A stretch of 64,000 nt of DNA from Rotaria socialis. Its lineage: Eukaryota > Rotifera > Eurotatoria > Philodinida > Philodinidae. Shown in pieces: positions 48,141-59,884 of the stretch; within the stretch, counting starts at the first letter, position 1, and each line of letters starts with the position of its first letter. The DNA lies in contig CAJNYU010003919.1 in NCBI GenBank assembly GCA_905331475.1, forward strand, positions 53,769 through 117,768, written 5' to 3'. The position numbers and the translations under genes were made by a program. The notes under the pieces were generated by a model that worked only from the letters and a program-made list of their open reading frames with translations, searched no databases and was not told the origin of the DNA.

Positions 48141-49734
48141 CTAATGAAGTATAGCAGTTGTTACTTGAGTATTAATGCCACATGTGCCTGTACCGCGTAG
48201 AATACGAAAATAACCATGTTCGCCCCAATTAACACCCCAACTGTTTTTCACAATCCAATAAGGCGTAGATCCTTCTTCCCCCCAGCCGACGAGAAGTACA
48301 GCATGATCAAGGGTTTTCGGATTACAAACAGGTGGATTGAAAATTCCTTCGCGATAGAATTGTAATTGTTCAGCATTCAGTGCAGCCGATAACGGACCAG
48401 CAATCATTAAAGCACCTGCAATATTTGTTTCATCCTTTTGAAAGAAAAAAAGGTAGTGCGTATCTTGAATCTGATAGCTATATTTTACTTCATTAATTGC
48501 TTTCCAATCGACTACTTTAAGACCAGATATAAATTTTGTTGTGTCAAGTTTACTTTCACAACTATCTTTGATTAAACAGTATGGTACGGAAGGACCACAT
48601 AAGGTTTTATTATAACCGGGAGCATTACAAGGTTTACATGGATTTTTCAATCCAGCACAATAAGGATAGGTTGATTCGGATTCAATACCATCCTATTGTA
48701 TTATTTTTTAAGCTTAAAATTGTTAGAAAAGGAAAGTCCACATTTACTTGACGCATCATGTATTGAAAACTAAGATATGGCCAACCACCATAGATACCAC
48801 AGTCAGCTTGTCCTCTAAAAGCTATTTTCCATATAATCTTTAATTGATCTCTAGATAATTACGAACGAATCAGGCTTTTGCATATCATCACAGTCGACTA
48901 TTTGCTCAACAGATAACTCTGCCAATGTTTTACTTTTCATAAACCATTGACCTTCGACATTTTGAACAGCTGAAAAAGCCCAACATGTACGTACTGCTCC
49001 TATAAGTTAAAATTATAATAAGATCAATGCTTCTTTTTCGTCACTTTTATTACCTTGATCTTTTACAGGTGTAACTGCACCATAATCTCGCCAATCGAAC
49101 GAATTAGGAACATCTCCAACAGTCGGAAACTTCATATACCTTTTACGTCACAAAAAATAAGCCAAAAGTGAGTCAAATCAAAAGTTATAGAAGTACGTAA
49201 ACAACCTCGATGCTGAATGTATAGGTGATGTTTGAGACTGCATTAAAATCGTATTTCGAAATTCATGTTCTGCTTGATCAGCAAATTGATTCAACTCAAA
49301 CATCGCACCATGCCTTTAAATCCACGAAAGACGAAATAAAATAAAGTGGAAAAATTATATATACATATATAAGCGTCGTACCCATGGTTTTCATTGAGTT
49401 GTTGAATTTTAAAATAATTCTCTTTGAAAATACTCATTCTTCGTTGATATTCATCCAATGAATCGTATTGACTGTGATTGTTTCCAAGCCAATTTCTTTA
49501 GAAAATCATGTAAAAGATTACAAAGACATACTTCATATAATTACAACAATTGATTTCATACTTGAAAAGAATTTCGAATTGTTCATCGGAAAAATCATAA
49601 CTAGATAGAGACAAGCATATTACTAAAAGGAATATTACACAATATAAATTTTACTTATTCGTTAATGTGGCAAAATTTAAAACGAAAAGACATATGGCAA
49701 CAGTCGTTCGAAATATCAAACTATATGTCTGCAT
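48141..49734 (-). CDS. papain-family cysteine protease (cathepsin-like, C1A)
   Basis: Nine minus-strand exons join in phase: 49655-49734, 49562-49600, 49382-49495, 49206-49313, 49054-49139, 48867-48999, 48748-48814, 48489-48692 and 48141-48434, about 374 aa. A signal peptide (MQTYSLIFRTTVAICLFVLN) is followed by an I29 prodomain (LDEYQRRMSIFKENYFKIQQ) and the mature domain from VPNSFDWRDYGAVTPVKDQG. The active-site triad is complete: Gln and Cys in DQGAVRTCWAFS, His in LDHAVLLVGWG, Asn in VKNSWGVNWGEHG. The usual first cysteine of the CGSC motif is valine/arginine here, so one conserved disulfide is missing. An insertion with extra cysteines (NPCKPCNAPGYNKTLCGPS) lies in the middle. It is the likely active counterpart of the pseudoprotease at 38372-39792. 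Confidence 0.9.
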
Positions 49735-52021
49735 GAGGAGAAACGGCTAAAAATGAATACAAATTATTATTCAGATATCGTTATCATTATTACAACACAG
49801 ATAAAAAGTTTATCATATCACTTTCACAATTATTGCGTATTTGGTATTAAATCTCACTTGCTTACACGAATAACTAGTACAGCAAATTGTAGTATTAGGT
49901 GATTACAAATTGAAATAAAATTTATTCAGACGTTTCTTTTGTAAAATCATGCTGCTTAAAAAATTATTTGTTTTGGTTAAACACGGATGCATACTTCTGT
50001 GGTTTTCATCATAATAGATACAAATATAAAGGGTGTCGCAGAAATTCTGAAGTAATTTTAAAATGAATCTTCCTAACGTCTAACAAAAGCAAACTTTTTG
50101 AAAATTTGATTGATTATTGGAGGTATTTAGTACTACATAACTACAAAGTTTCAGGTCTATAGCTTGTATAGTGGATGAGAGCCAGTGACAACACTATAGT
50201 GACTCTTATGCCGACCCTTTTGGATTAGTAAATGGCAGAACAAAAACCTTTCTTTTATGAACATATTTTTCTTTCTGCACATGCCAATGACAAGACTATA
50301 TAAAGGTCAACATGAGTGCATAACTAATGAATGAACGAATAATACCATATAGAGCACTTCCTAAAGACAAAAAGGAATTCTATTTTCTCGCTTTACAGGG
50401 AGTGGGTATATGGGTTAGTCAGTGTTTGGTATTGAATCTGAGTGAGGATCTTATTCTCGATGCCCTAATCAATGTCCACACCCATACAACACACACATAG
50501 AAGTTATCATTTTATATTCAGTATATAGTGAATTCGATTATATAGAGGAGAAAGTATTTATAGATGATAAAATATATCGTTTTAATGCATAGGTATTGTT
50601 CTTGGTTTATCTGCACAACAGTGTCTAATGATTCGTTTGCAAGACAACGTCAACTATATTATATTTTGTTTGTTAAGATTTGATGATTCACCGGCACTTC
50701 ATGGAAATATTGACTTTGTGTTCTTGTTTTTGTAAGTTTGAAACAAAAACATCGCTGAGAAGTAACGAATTGTGCCATTCTCGATTTTCTTATTTGATTT
50801 GTTCTACATAAATAAAAGCAGTCATTCAAGTACTACTTGTGCGCAGAGACATCGACTTTTCGCAAACATACATAGAGAAGCCATATGTTCATCTATCAAA
50901 TTTTCGTCTCGTTATGGCGATGACTCATACAATTAAAAAAAGACATGCTGTAATGCTTGTCAAATGAGACGAAAACGTTCCGCGGCATTCATTCAAACCC
51001 AGCTGTAGTAGTGATCGATCCGACAGAGGCGACACTGCGCAGATGAAATATGAATATGCACCAACGCAAGTTGTAAAAAATAGCGAGAATATCGAAGTAT
51101 TTCATTGACCCTGAAAAAGGCAGATGCATCAAAGGACTTTCAAGCTACATCATATAAACTATGGGGACAGGGACGACGCGAAGTAATAAAAGTATAGAGG
51201 GGTTACTTGAAAACGGGAGGTTTTTTTTTCAAAAATCGGAGGAAATCAATAAAAATCTCTTCTATTTTCTTCAAATTGGAGTAAAATTGAAACAAAAATT
51301 TCCAAAGTTGGGGGAACCCCCTGTTCGCGCCGTCCCTGTATGGGGAGTACTCATGGATCCACTCCTCACATCAATTACGTATGAGTTTTGCAATCTCTAC
51401 TAATCTATTGCCTTATTCGATGTGTATATATCCATTTCGATACTGTTTTTAATCATTTCTATTTGTTTTTTATTACCAACATAAAAATCTTTACATTTAT
51501 TTAACATATTATTCATTGAATGTTTAGTTTGTGGTATTTATTTAATTGATTCTACGAAAATAACATAAGCATTTCTATTACCAACATCATTTCATGGATT
51601 TCAAGTTTGGATTATTTAATAAATTCGATTTTGAGAAAACTAATTCTTTTGTGAGTTTCGATGGAAAAATAAGTTTACATTCATAAATATAGACATTAAC
51701 ACATACACTTCCGCCCCCATGGTCGTTTTCACAGAACATTACTTACCCATTTATATGAATCATTGCTATACAAATAAGATATGATGAATTTTATTTATTT
51801 AAAGACAGCGAATTCATTCAATTCTGCGAATTGTAATTAAGTAAATATGAACTCAGTCATGTTGGAAACTTCACATATTTTTCCCGGTCAAAAAGTCCAT
51901 AAAAGTATATGTATGCTAAGAATATCTTTTTATTATTTCCTTTTCTCATCGTGTTTAGTAGAAAAATAAGCTAAGCTGGCTGTTGGTTATAATTATATTT
52001 CTGATGAATAGTGTGTTTAAA
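49735..52021. other. intergenic stretch with weak repeats
   Basis: GGGTGTCGCAGAAATTCTGA at 50032 looks like the end of a mariner-type element; no matching second end was found. A loose TGTGGG-type pair lies at 50398-50415 (GGGAGTGGGTATATGGG) and 50475-50497 (TCCACACCCATACAACACAC). At 51161-51345 GGGGACAGGGACGACGCG and CGCGCCGTCCCTGTATGGGG are near-inverse ends of a roughly 185-base foldback. No gene is recognised. Confidence 0.45.
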
Positions 52022-53236
52022 ATGGCATGGTTAAAAAAAATGTTCGTCGATGAAAATCGACGAAACTCAGACAGTCATTTTCCATTTTTTATAGTTTGCG
52101 TCAGCATTGTCGATATAGCATTACTTATATACACCATTGTTAACAATAATGGCATAGCTCCGATGTCCGAAAATCCGATGGCTGGAGCTTCGAGCGTAAC
52201 ACTTATTAGAAATGGAGCCAAGTTTGTTCCTTGTATGAAATCAACGCAGAATAATTCTCTAAGCTATACAGTCAATTGTACGTCGATTCCATCAACTACT
52301 AATACAATGTGTACCTATGAAGAGTATCTTTGGTATGTTTGCAATGTCGGGAATTTAAAGGGTTTTCCGTATCAAGCTTATCGGTTTTTTGTACCAATCT
52401 TCCTACACGGTGGCATAATTCATTTACTTTTGAACTTAATTGCTCAATTGTCTTTTGGAATAACGTTAGAACGCAAGTTTGGCTCTATTCGTGTCTTTGT
52501 TATATATATTCTATCGGGTATCGGCGGGGTTTTACTCAGCGCAGTTGGTCTTCCAATATCGCGTAAGTATGACAACGATCAGTGAACGAGATACGATAGA
52601 AAAAGAGATTGAAAACTAGGTCACAACCTTATTGTGTTAGTCTTTTCGGAAATTGTTTCGTAAGCACTTATAGACGACACAGGTCTCTTTGAGACGTATT
52701 GATATCGGAGAAATTTTTCGATTAACTTTTTTCCAGCGATCTACTTTTCTTAGAAGGTAAAATCTTCTTCGACAAAAATTTATTAACTCGAAATAAACTG
52801 TGTTGAATAACTTATTAGAAAACTTTTATGTTACAATCTAATGTTTTCTATTTTTTTAGCTGGAGTAGGAGCATCAGGAGCATTGATGGGTATTATAGCT
52901 GTTCATCTTATAGACATAATTCGCTGTTGGAATGAAATATCAAATCCGTGGACGCAGATAATCATGAATGGAACCAGCGCTTTAGTTTCATTGATCATAG
53001 GAACTTTCGTTCCAATGATTGATTACATGGCACATTTAGGAGGCTTTTTAATCGGAATTCTCAGTGGGTTATTGATTTGTCCAAATTTATATTGGCAGAT
53101 CAACAACGATTGCACAGCTGTGAAATCAAGATTGATTATAATGGCAATATCATCGGTTCTTTTGTTAGCATTTTTCCTTGGTGGATTTTTGGGATTCTTT
53201 CAAACAACTGCTCCGGTTGCCTATATAGTCAATTGA
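52022..53236 (+). CDS. rhomboid-family intramembrane serine protease
   Basis: Two exons, 52022-52562 and 52860-53236, join in phase, about 305 aa from the ATG at 52022 (context AAAATGG); an in-frame ATG at 52004 would add six residues. Multiple hydrophobic segments are visible, starting with FFIVCVSIVDIALLIYTIV. The long first luminal loop contains Cys residues and NxS/T sites. Rhomboid landmarks are all present: the HxxxN motif in HGGIIHLLLNLIAQ, the basic GITLERKFGS, the active serine in GVGASGALMG (GxSG), and the membrane histidine in YMAHLGGFLIG. It should cleave membrane proteins within the bilayer in the secretory pathway. The length and Cys-rich loop fit secretory-type rhomboids. The substrate is unknown. 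Intron 1 is 297 bases, longer than its neighbours'. Confidence 0.92.
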
Positions 53237-54211
53237 ATGAAAAGACTTTTGAAAAAATGAATATTTTATGTGTATCGGTTTGTTTCAATTGTTATGTTAA
53301 CAATTTTGTTTTTATGTCAAATTTTCTGAAACTTTTCTTTATACAAGAAATAAATTTCTAATGTCAAATTCGGTTATAGCCAACAAAGTATCACTTATCA
53401 TAATTTTAATAGTTGTTTTTACTGCCAACAAGCAAATAGAGAACTTTGAAAAAGAAACCAAATCAAAATACAGCAATAATCTACTCTAACAAATCCGAAC
53501 TCTTTTGTTCCTGTTGAAACTTTCAAGCTGTTAAGAGACGGTCCATGAGAAAGCCAAACATTTTTCAATAGAGCCATGCTATCGAAAACGTTGACTCCTA
53601 TATTTTATGATTGGAAAAGGAAGAGCAAGGTGAGAAACCTGTAAATCCAAAATTTTAGTTCATTCTAGCGTACCTCTAATAGGTTATGAAATGCACATTG
53701 ATTGTACTCTCAACAGGTATAAAAAAATGCATTCATGCGAAATTTAGCAAGTCGGTATTTAGTCATAGTAAGTTATTAGAATCTTGGGTGTGAAAGTGGT
53801 AGTCGCCTATGATTTCTTGTATACGCCCACACCCATAAAATAGATAATGACTTTGTGTGGCAAAGTATACGTATAACATTACAACTGTAAATTTACATTC
53901 TCGTTTTTTTTTCTACGTAAAGATTGCTCAGGTCAATCTCAGTGCGTTGAATCTAACCTGACGGATTCTAAGATGAGAATTTTTCCTATCAGATGATAAT
54001 AAAATATTCCTTCTAGAATGTATTTATCGAAGAGATGATCGACATTTTCAACTTTTTTGTTTTTTACGAAAAGTGTCGACTCGCTTTGAGAGAGCTCCTC
54101 TTTCCTGTTGCCTTGTTTTGTTTAAAGACGTATGATAAAAAAAAACGTTTTTTTTCAGTAGCTTTATATTCAAGAGAAATAGACTCCGACATTTGTCGCA
54201 TTACTTTTGCA
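53237..54211. other. intergenic stretch with TGTGGG hairpin
   Basis: TTGGGTGTGAAAGTGGT at 53784-53800 and CGCCCACACCCAT at 53824-53836 form a short hairpin. An AATAAA polyadenylation-type signal at 53349-53354 follows the rhomboid stop codon. No further gene is seen. Confidence 0.45.
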
Positions 54212-56483
54212 TCATAGCTTAGAACGCATGAGTTGTTTGAACTTATCATTTTTCCATGTATCTGTCGAAACGAACCAAATATGCTCGAAAGCTTTGATAA
54301 CGGGACCATTTGAACCCATCAAATTCGACATAAGCACTCTGCGAAAGATCTTTCCAATCTCAGTGACATTATTTCCAAAATCACCAGTACCTATCGGTCC
54401 AAGTAAAAGATAAGTATTTGATCCATCACCTCTTGTATTAGCAACAGCTGCCGCCATAAATGCTCGAAACTTCGCTAACGTTTTTGTTTCCCACTAAAAT
54501 TGAGTAAAAAATATCGAGCGTTTGCTTTCCATGACGTATTAAACACGATTTTAAATGATCTTATTTTTTTTAATTTCAAGCACTTACATCGATTTTTGAT
54601 GTTGGATTGGCATATAGTTTAGGTGAACCAGTAAGACAATAACAAGCAGAAACTAACATATCGGTCTTACGATTTTTGCCAGTGTTTTTATCAACAAAAC
54701 GTATATCACGAACATAAGCAAGTCCAAATTCTGGTATAGCATAGCCACCACCCATGCGCCCATATTTGAGATCAAGTAACGCACGATAACCGTCCGAATT
54801 GTAAAGAATAATTTCTTCTTGTGCCCCTGATAAAAATAAATAATTAAATTACATACGCACAGGAAAGTACAACAGTTTAGCGAGAAATTATTTCAATACA
54901 AGTTTTCTAAATATATATTACTTTGCTCAAACGTGCATCTTTACATAATCATGGAACAAATATTACTCACAAGTATGTCGCAAATAGCCACCTCCTGGTG
55001 ATCGTTCATTCTAAAACATCGAGATTCAACTGCGAATAATATTCGAAAAATAGTTTACAGCAAAATTAAGAACAATTATTTGAGCGGTCTCTGGTATGTC
55101 AAAAACAGCCTTTTCAATTCCTGTATTGACATAGGTAATTTTTCCAGCATTATTTCTTTTCGATACAGGACATTCACGTAGAGCTTGTATGATATCAGCA
55201 TCGGATGGATCATGTGGTGATAAGATCTCATTTGTGGCTTCACTCTTTTCTTTTTCGGTTGGTCTCGCGTTCATTTGATTTTCTATGGCATCCTTTCTTT
55301 CAGCTTTTGCTTCGATCGCTACTTCAGTTTTTTCTAGTTTCATGTCTCGAGTAGTTTCATTTTTTCGGTTATCTTCTGCTTCGCATTTTGGTTCAAGTTT
55401 TTCTTCCCCCTTTTTAGATTCTGTTTCATGTTTCGGACAAAGATTTTCAAGCTGCTGAACATTCCAATAAATTTTTAATTCTTCAGGTTTCCAACCAGAG
55501 CTCCGAAAACGAGCCATATATTTCCGAGATTGAATCACATCAGGATGTACCTAAAGGAATGTTAATTAATTAAAATAAAGAACATTACTTCGAAATCTTT
55601 TTTTAGAAATACAGAACTTGACAAAGCAATTATTGCAACATAAAAACTTGACAATTTTCTATTAGTAATGACAACGGTAGTTGCTCTTCTGAACAATACT
55701 TTTCTGCTTGTTAGCAAGTAATGTCTCTGACTTAATTAAACTAACACTATTTGATGCCAATTATAACATTGAGACGATGCACACTCTAAAAAAACCTTTT
55801 TTTTTACAGTACCGTCAATGTACACATAAAATATGTATCGTCTGAAGAAAAATCGATTAATGAGAGTCAATAACCCTCCTTGAATTATATATTAAACGTT
55901 CAACATTGATTCCCTCCTTAGGGAATAATAAACGTATCTCGATTAAGATCATTTACATGAAAATTCATATGTATAATGTGAATAAACTCACCTGCCCAAT
56001 ACTTAACTCGTAGTAAGGTTCCGCATTTTTGGCACCAAAATACTTTGCAGTACCGTCATCTTTCTCCCTTGCCATCTTATCATATCTTTCACGGAGTTCA
56101 GTCCAATCAAGTTTCTCGATTTTGCCAGCATGATCTTGGTGTACGAGCAATTGCCGAACTCTTGCAGCGTGCTGTATAGTGTGTTCATTATATTTATAAT
56201 TTGACCCGTTTCTTTCGATCTCGCTCACGCTGTTGTCGATTGCCAGCAAAAAAGCAAGTAAAGTACGTTTACTAAAGTCCCATACCCTCCTATCAGGATG
56301 TTGAACAGTCGAAATAACAGAATTAATGGTTTCTTGAGTTAGAGACTCCAATGGCACGTAAACAGATAATGGGTCAGGCATCGGTCGATATTTGATGTTG
56401 GATCCTGCTGAAAAACATGTGTTCGATTGTGTATCAGAAGTAGTATGAAACTGCTGGTGAGCTGTACGTTGTGAGTCGTCCAT
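54212..56483 (-). CDS. microbial-type poly(ADP-ribose) glycohydrolase with long N-terminal extension
   Basis: Five minus-strand exons join in phase: 55992-56483, 55059-55550, 54971-55010, 54588-54826 and 54212-54493, about 514 aa. The start MDDSQRTAHQ was chosen over an upstream in-frame ATG that begins in a hydrophobic stretch. Residues 1-165 form a novel domain (PLESLTQETINSVISTVQHP, EHTIQHAARVRQLLVHQ). Residues 165-290 include a charged Lys/Glu linker. The C-terminal 240 residues carry the macrodomain of TIGR02452/DUF2263-type PARG: IIVLNFANERSPGGGYLRHT then WAQEE. The PARG signature GGG-x7-QEE is intact. Next come GGGYAIPEFGLAYVRDIRF, AVANTRGDGSNTYLLLGPIG and FGNNVTEIGKIF. It should hydrolyse poly(ADP-ribose) made during DNA damage. 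Confidence 0.88.
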
Positions 56484-57494
56484 TTTAAGTTTAAGAAAAG
56501 ATCTATTTTTTCGCCTAAAAATATGACACAGTAGAATACATATTTTCACGTAAACAATTTGAAACTCATAAGTGAATCACACATTGAAATCTCACTTTGC
56601 AACATCCAAATTTCATTCGATACCATCTTAAAGATGTATGCATTTTAATTTAATACACGACCATACTCAGTTTCTTCCTTCGTTTTGTTTGTTCTTATTT
56701 CTTCCGAGTATCGATCAGTTGAAGCATGTGGTAAAAAAAAGCTTTATTGTGCACCTGTTTTTTTCTTCGCTTCTTAATGTAATCTGATGATCATCTGTGG
56801 TCTGGTGCAACGGATTGGCTTAGTATCATACATTTATTTCTGAGATACATTTAATAGATACACACACACTAGGGAATAAGATTCTAATTTATTCTCAATT
56901 CAAAAACACTAAGTAAGAAAAGCGTTAAAGGATTTGGAGTGTAGTAATTGAAATGTATATAGATGTAGCTAGTTTCAGCCGAACCACTGAAAAGGCTCGT
57001 TATGGGAGCGTTGCATGTATGGCTCTATTTATTAGAGTTTATTCTTTCTGTTTTATTTTGTATTAAAATTAATTATCATGTAAATAGATGTTTGCGTTTT
57101 TATTGTTCAAATCCATACCTCTCTCGCTTCTTTTCACTTTTCCGTAGCCTCAGAAAACATCAAGCATACTACCGCTACAACCCCTCAGAGAAAAGCTAAG
57201 ACAGATAAAAACCTTCATCTAGTGTTATCTGGTCTCGACTAAACAACAAATTTCACTAACTTAGTTATTGATTGAAATAATTACCTTCTTAAATGGTGAT
57301 CAATTATTCTTTTACTTAATTAACTAATTGTAATATAAACTTCTATATATAACAGATTATATTTGATTTGGTAGTTTTCGGTTAAGTTATGTTAGCAACA
57401 ATGATTACTGTGAAAATGAATTCGCCAATCACGAAGAAGCTTTCCATCAATTCTAGATATTTGATTAGCCTATACGTTAAGATTAGTAAGCATG
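56484..57494. other. gene-free stretch
   Basis: Upstream region of the PARG gene followed by AT-rich sequence. No exon or repeat recognised. Confidence 0.35.
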
Positions 57495-57859
57495 TCAACT
57501 ATGAATTTGCACCGTTGCTGGATGTGCACGAAATTTAGCATGTCGAAGAACTTTAGTCAGATAATCGACAAGACTAGTCTATGCAAAAGAGAAAAAAATA
57601 ATGAAGAAAGAAAGAAGCATTTTTCCTTATGTTTTACATAAAGTTCTTCAACAATAGAATCATCAGTAAATGCCATTGTACCAGCTTTTGTTGGAGAATA
57701 TGGGTATTCTTGGTTTTCAACTTGGTTACTCAAAAAAACGAAATCATCATCAAAAAAGCTATCGAGTTCACGCAAAATCAGTTAATCTAGCTGATTTGGT
57801 TGGTATGGTCGAATGGTACTTGTTGTTAGAAAAGTATCAATTATTTTTAGACTAAAATC
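57495..57859 (-). pseudogene. two-exon gene fragment with one in-frame stop
   Basis: Minus-strand exon 57638-57859 (DFSLKIIDTFLTTSTIRPYQ, then RELDSFFDDDFVFLSNQVEN and SPTKAGTMAFTDDSIVEELY) and exon 57495-57578 (TSLVDYLTKVLRHAKFRAHP to the stop) join in phase across a 59-base GT-AG intron. The first exon is preceded by a good acceptor and stays open except for TAA at 57782-57784. The single lesion suggests recent inactivation or an allelic or sequencing difference. Upstream exons were not found. The family is not recognised. Confidence 0.5.
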
Positions 57860-59884
57860 CTGTAAACCAACTCGATCCAAGGGTCGATTCGAACTAAGTT
57901 TTCTCGAACCAAATCAGATGCAAAACGCAATTTCAAAAATCTGTTTTTTTTATCTCTGGTTCACTTTTCTGGACAAACCCTATCGTTCTAATAATTGCAT
58001 AACTTACTATTTTTCCATAAAATATGCGCAAAACATTAAGAGCCAAAGCAGATAATACTAAGAAATCACAACATTCTTGTCTACTTCCGTTCTTTAATAC
58101 TTTCCAAAATCGAAGGATATGGGTGTGAATGTTCGGCTATAGATACAAATATAAACCACGCTTACACTCTCACATTAAAAATAATTCATGATTAGAATCC
58201 CTTGTAAAGCTTTCAGCAAAACTTGAACAACTCGTTCAGTTGAGCAACACTCATGTACAAAATATATCAGTTAATAACTATCTCGAAACAATTTATTCAT
58301 AATGCAGTGAATGAACTACTTGCTATTGCAAATGTGTACACAAAACCGAATCATCTGCGTGCAAAAAGAACCATGTTTTCTGTTCTATAAAATATCATAA
58401 AAACCGTTCACGCTGCAACAATCAACAAAATGAATCGAATTCGATTTTATTAAATTTTTGTTCAATATATCAGTTCATTATATTATGTTACTTTACTATA
58501 CTATACTTAGATTGAACTTACTAAATCATAGGAATATAACTTTTTCAAGCACGATACTTATCATCGAGTATAGAATTGTATGTTTATTCTGGGATTAGCT
58601 TAAGTCAACTCGAGACTCATTTGACTATTTCAATCCAATCTTAGCATGAACTTGTATTCTTTATTTATTTTATAAGAGAATGATCTCAATCAATGAATGT
58701 GCCTCCAGTGTCGAATGTCATAGTTATTAAGACGAATGTACGATTGCAGGTAATGTTAATTTGGACGCTGACGTATACGTATGTCATAGAGAAGTTACAC
58801 CATTCGATGAACTTTTAACTTAGTCGGACAAATTTAACGAAGTCATAACGATGCTAGAAAAATTAGAAATTCGTCAAATGTGTCTGAGGAAGTTATAATT
58901 TCGTCGAACATTGTCACTGCTCCACGATATATATATTATATCAAAAACATGCTTGATACAATTGTTATTTGCGTGTTCCGAGGATGAGATAAATATTTTA
59001 TTAGTTTATTTCACTAGTTATGTAATAGGCAATCTGTAATTGATTCGTCTCAATATTGTCAATGCCGACTATATCAAGTCTTATTGGAAGAATATTCTCT
59101 CAAAGCAGCTTTGTAATGCGTCCATATAGCACATCGATAAACTCAAAAACTGTACTCCCTTATTTTTCTTAAATCTTGTAAGATATAAAAAAATGTGTGA
59201 CGATCTTTATGCTGGATTTTGATAATTCTCCTGATTTATGTTATAATAGAAATTACACATAATCATCAATTGTGAACAAAACATTACTAAAATATTCGTT
59301 GACGACATCTTCATATTGCTTCTTTGCATACTTCAATTCCATCTATCTTAGGTGATATATTTCCAAATGTCCTTTTACTGTGAATTATTGATTGATGAAA
59401 AGTACTATTTAATGGCTGAATCCATGGCAGCCCACACAAGAGATAGGCTGCTTGTCACATAATATCAAGCCCGTTAATCTCAGCTTGAAGACAATGATTG
59501 AAAGGTAATTGATTCTTGTTATTGAAATCAAGCATAGAACATATGTGAAGGATTATTTTAAGAACCATCCAGTGTCATATTTTCTAACTATTATTCTTTT
59601 TATTTTGGAACTTAATACCATAGCGATTTGAAAAACGAGTTCATATAAAAATTGGTAATTTTGGCTTGAAACATTTCATTCTTTTCTCTTGCCATTGTCG
59701 TAAAATAACACCCACAGTCATGCTGGTCCTAGAATATCGGGAGTGTAGTGAGCAAAAACCGATTAGACTGTTCAAAGTGATCATAGTTGATTCGTGAGGC
59801 TTTACAGGGTTCATCCTTGACTTGTCAACTCGAATGATGATCTTAGTTTAATATTTATTTTGCATCAACATTGTAGACAAATTC
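57860..59884. other. 2-kb gene-poor stretch
   Basis: A weak TGTGGG-type pair lies at 58117-58131 (ATATGGGTGTGAATG) and 58156-58173 (CCACGCTTACACTCTCAC). No exons are recognised. The final part presumably holds the promoter of the beta-helix gene at 59885. Confidence 0.4.

Noticed and set aside
50032-50290. Complete mariner element
   Set aside because: Only one end-like motif (GGGTGTCGCAGAAATTC) was found; no inverse end or transposase remnant was located.
52330-52566. Second frame within the rhomboid exon
   Set aside because: It overlaps the rhomboid frame, which carries all family motifs, and reads as low-quality sequence.
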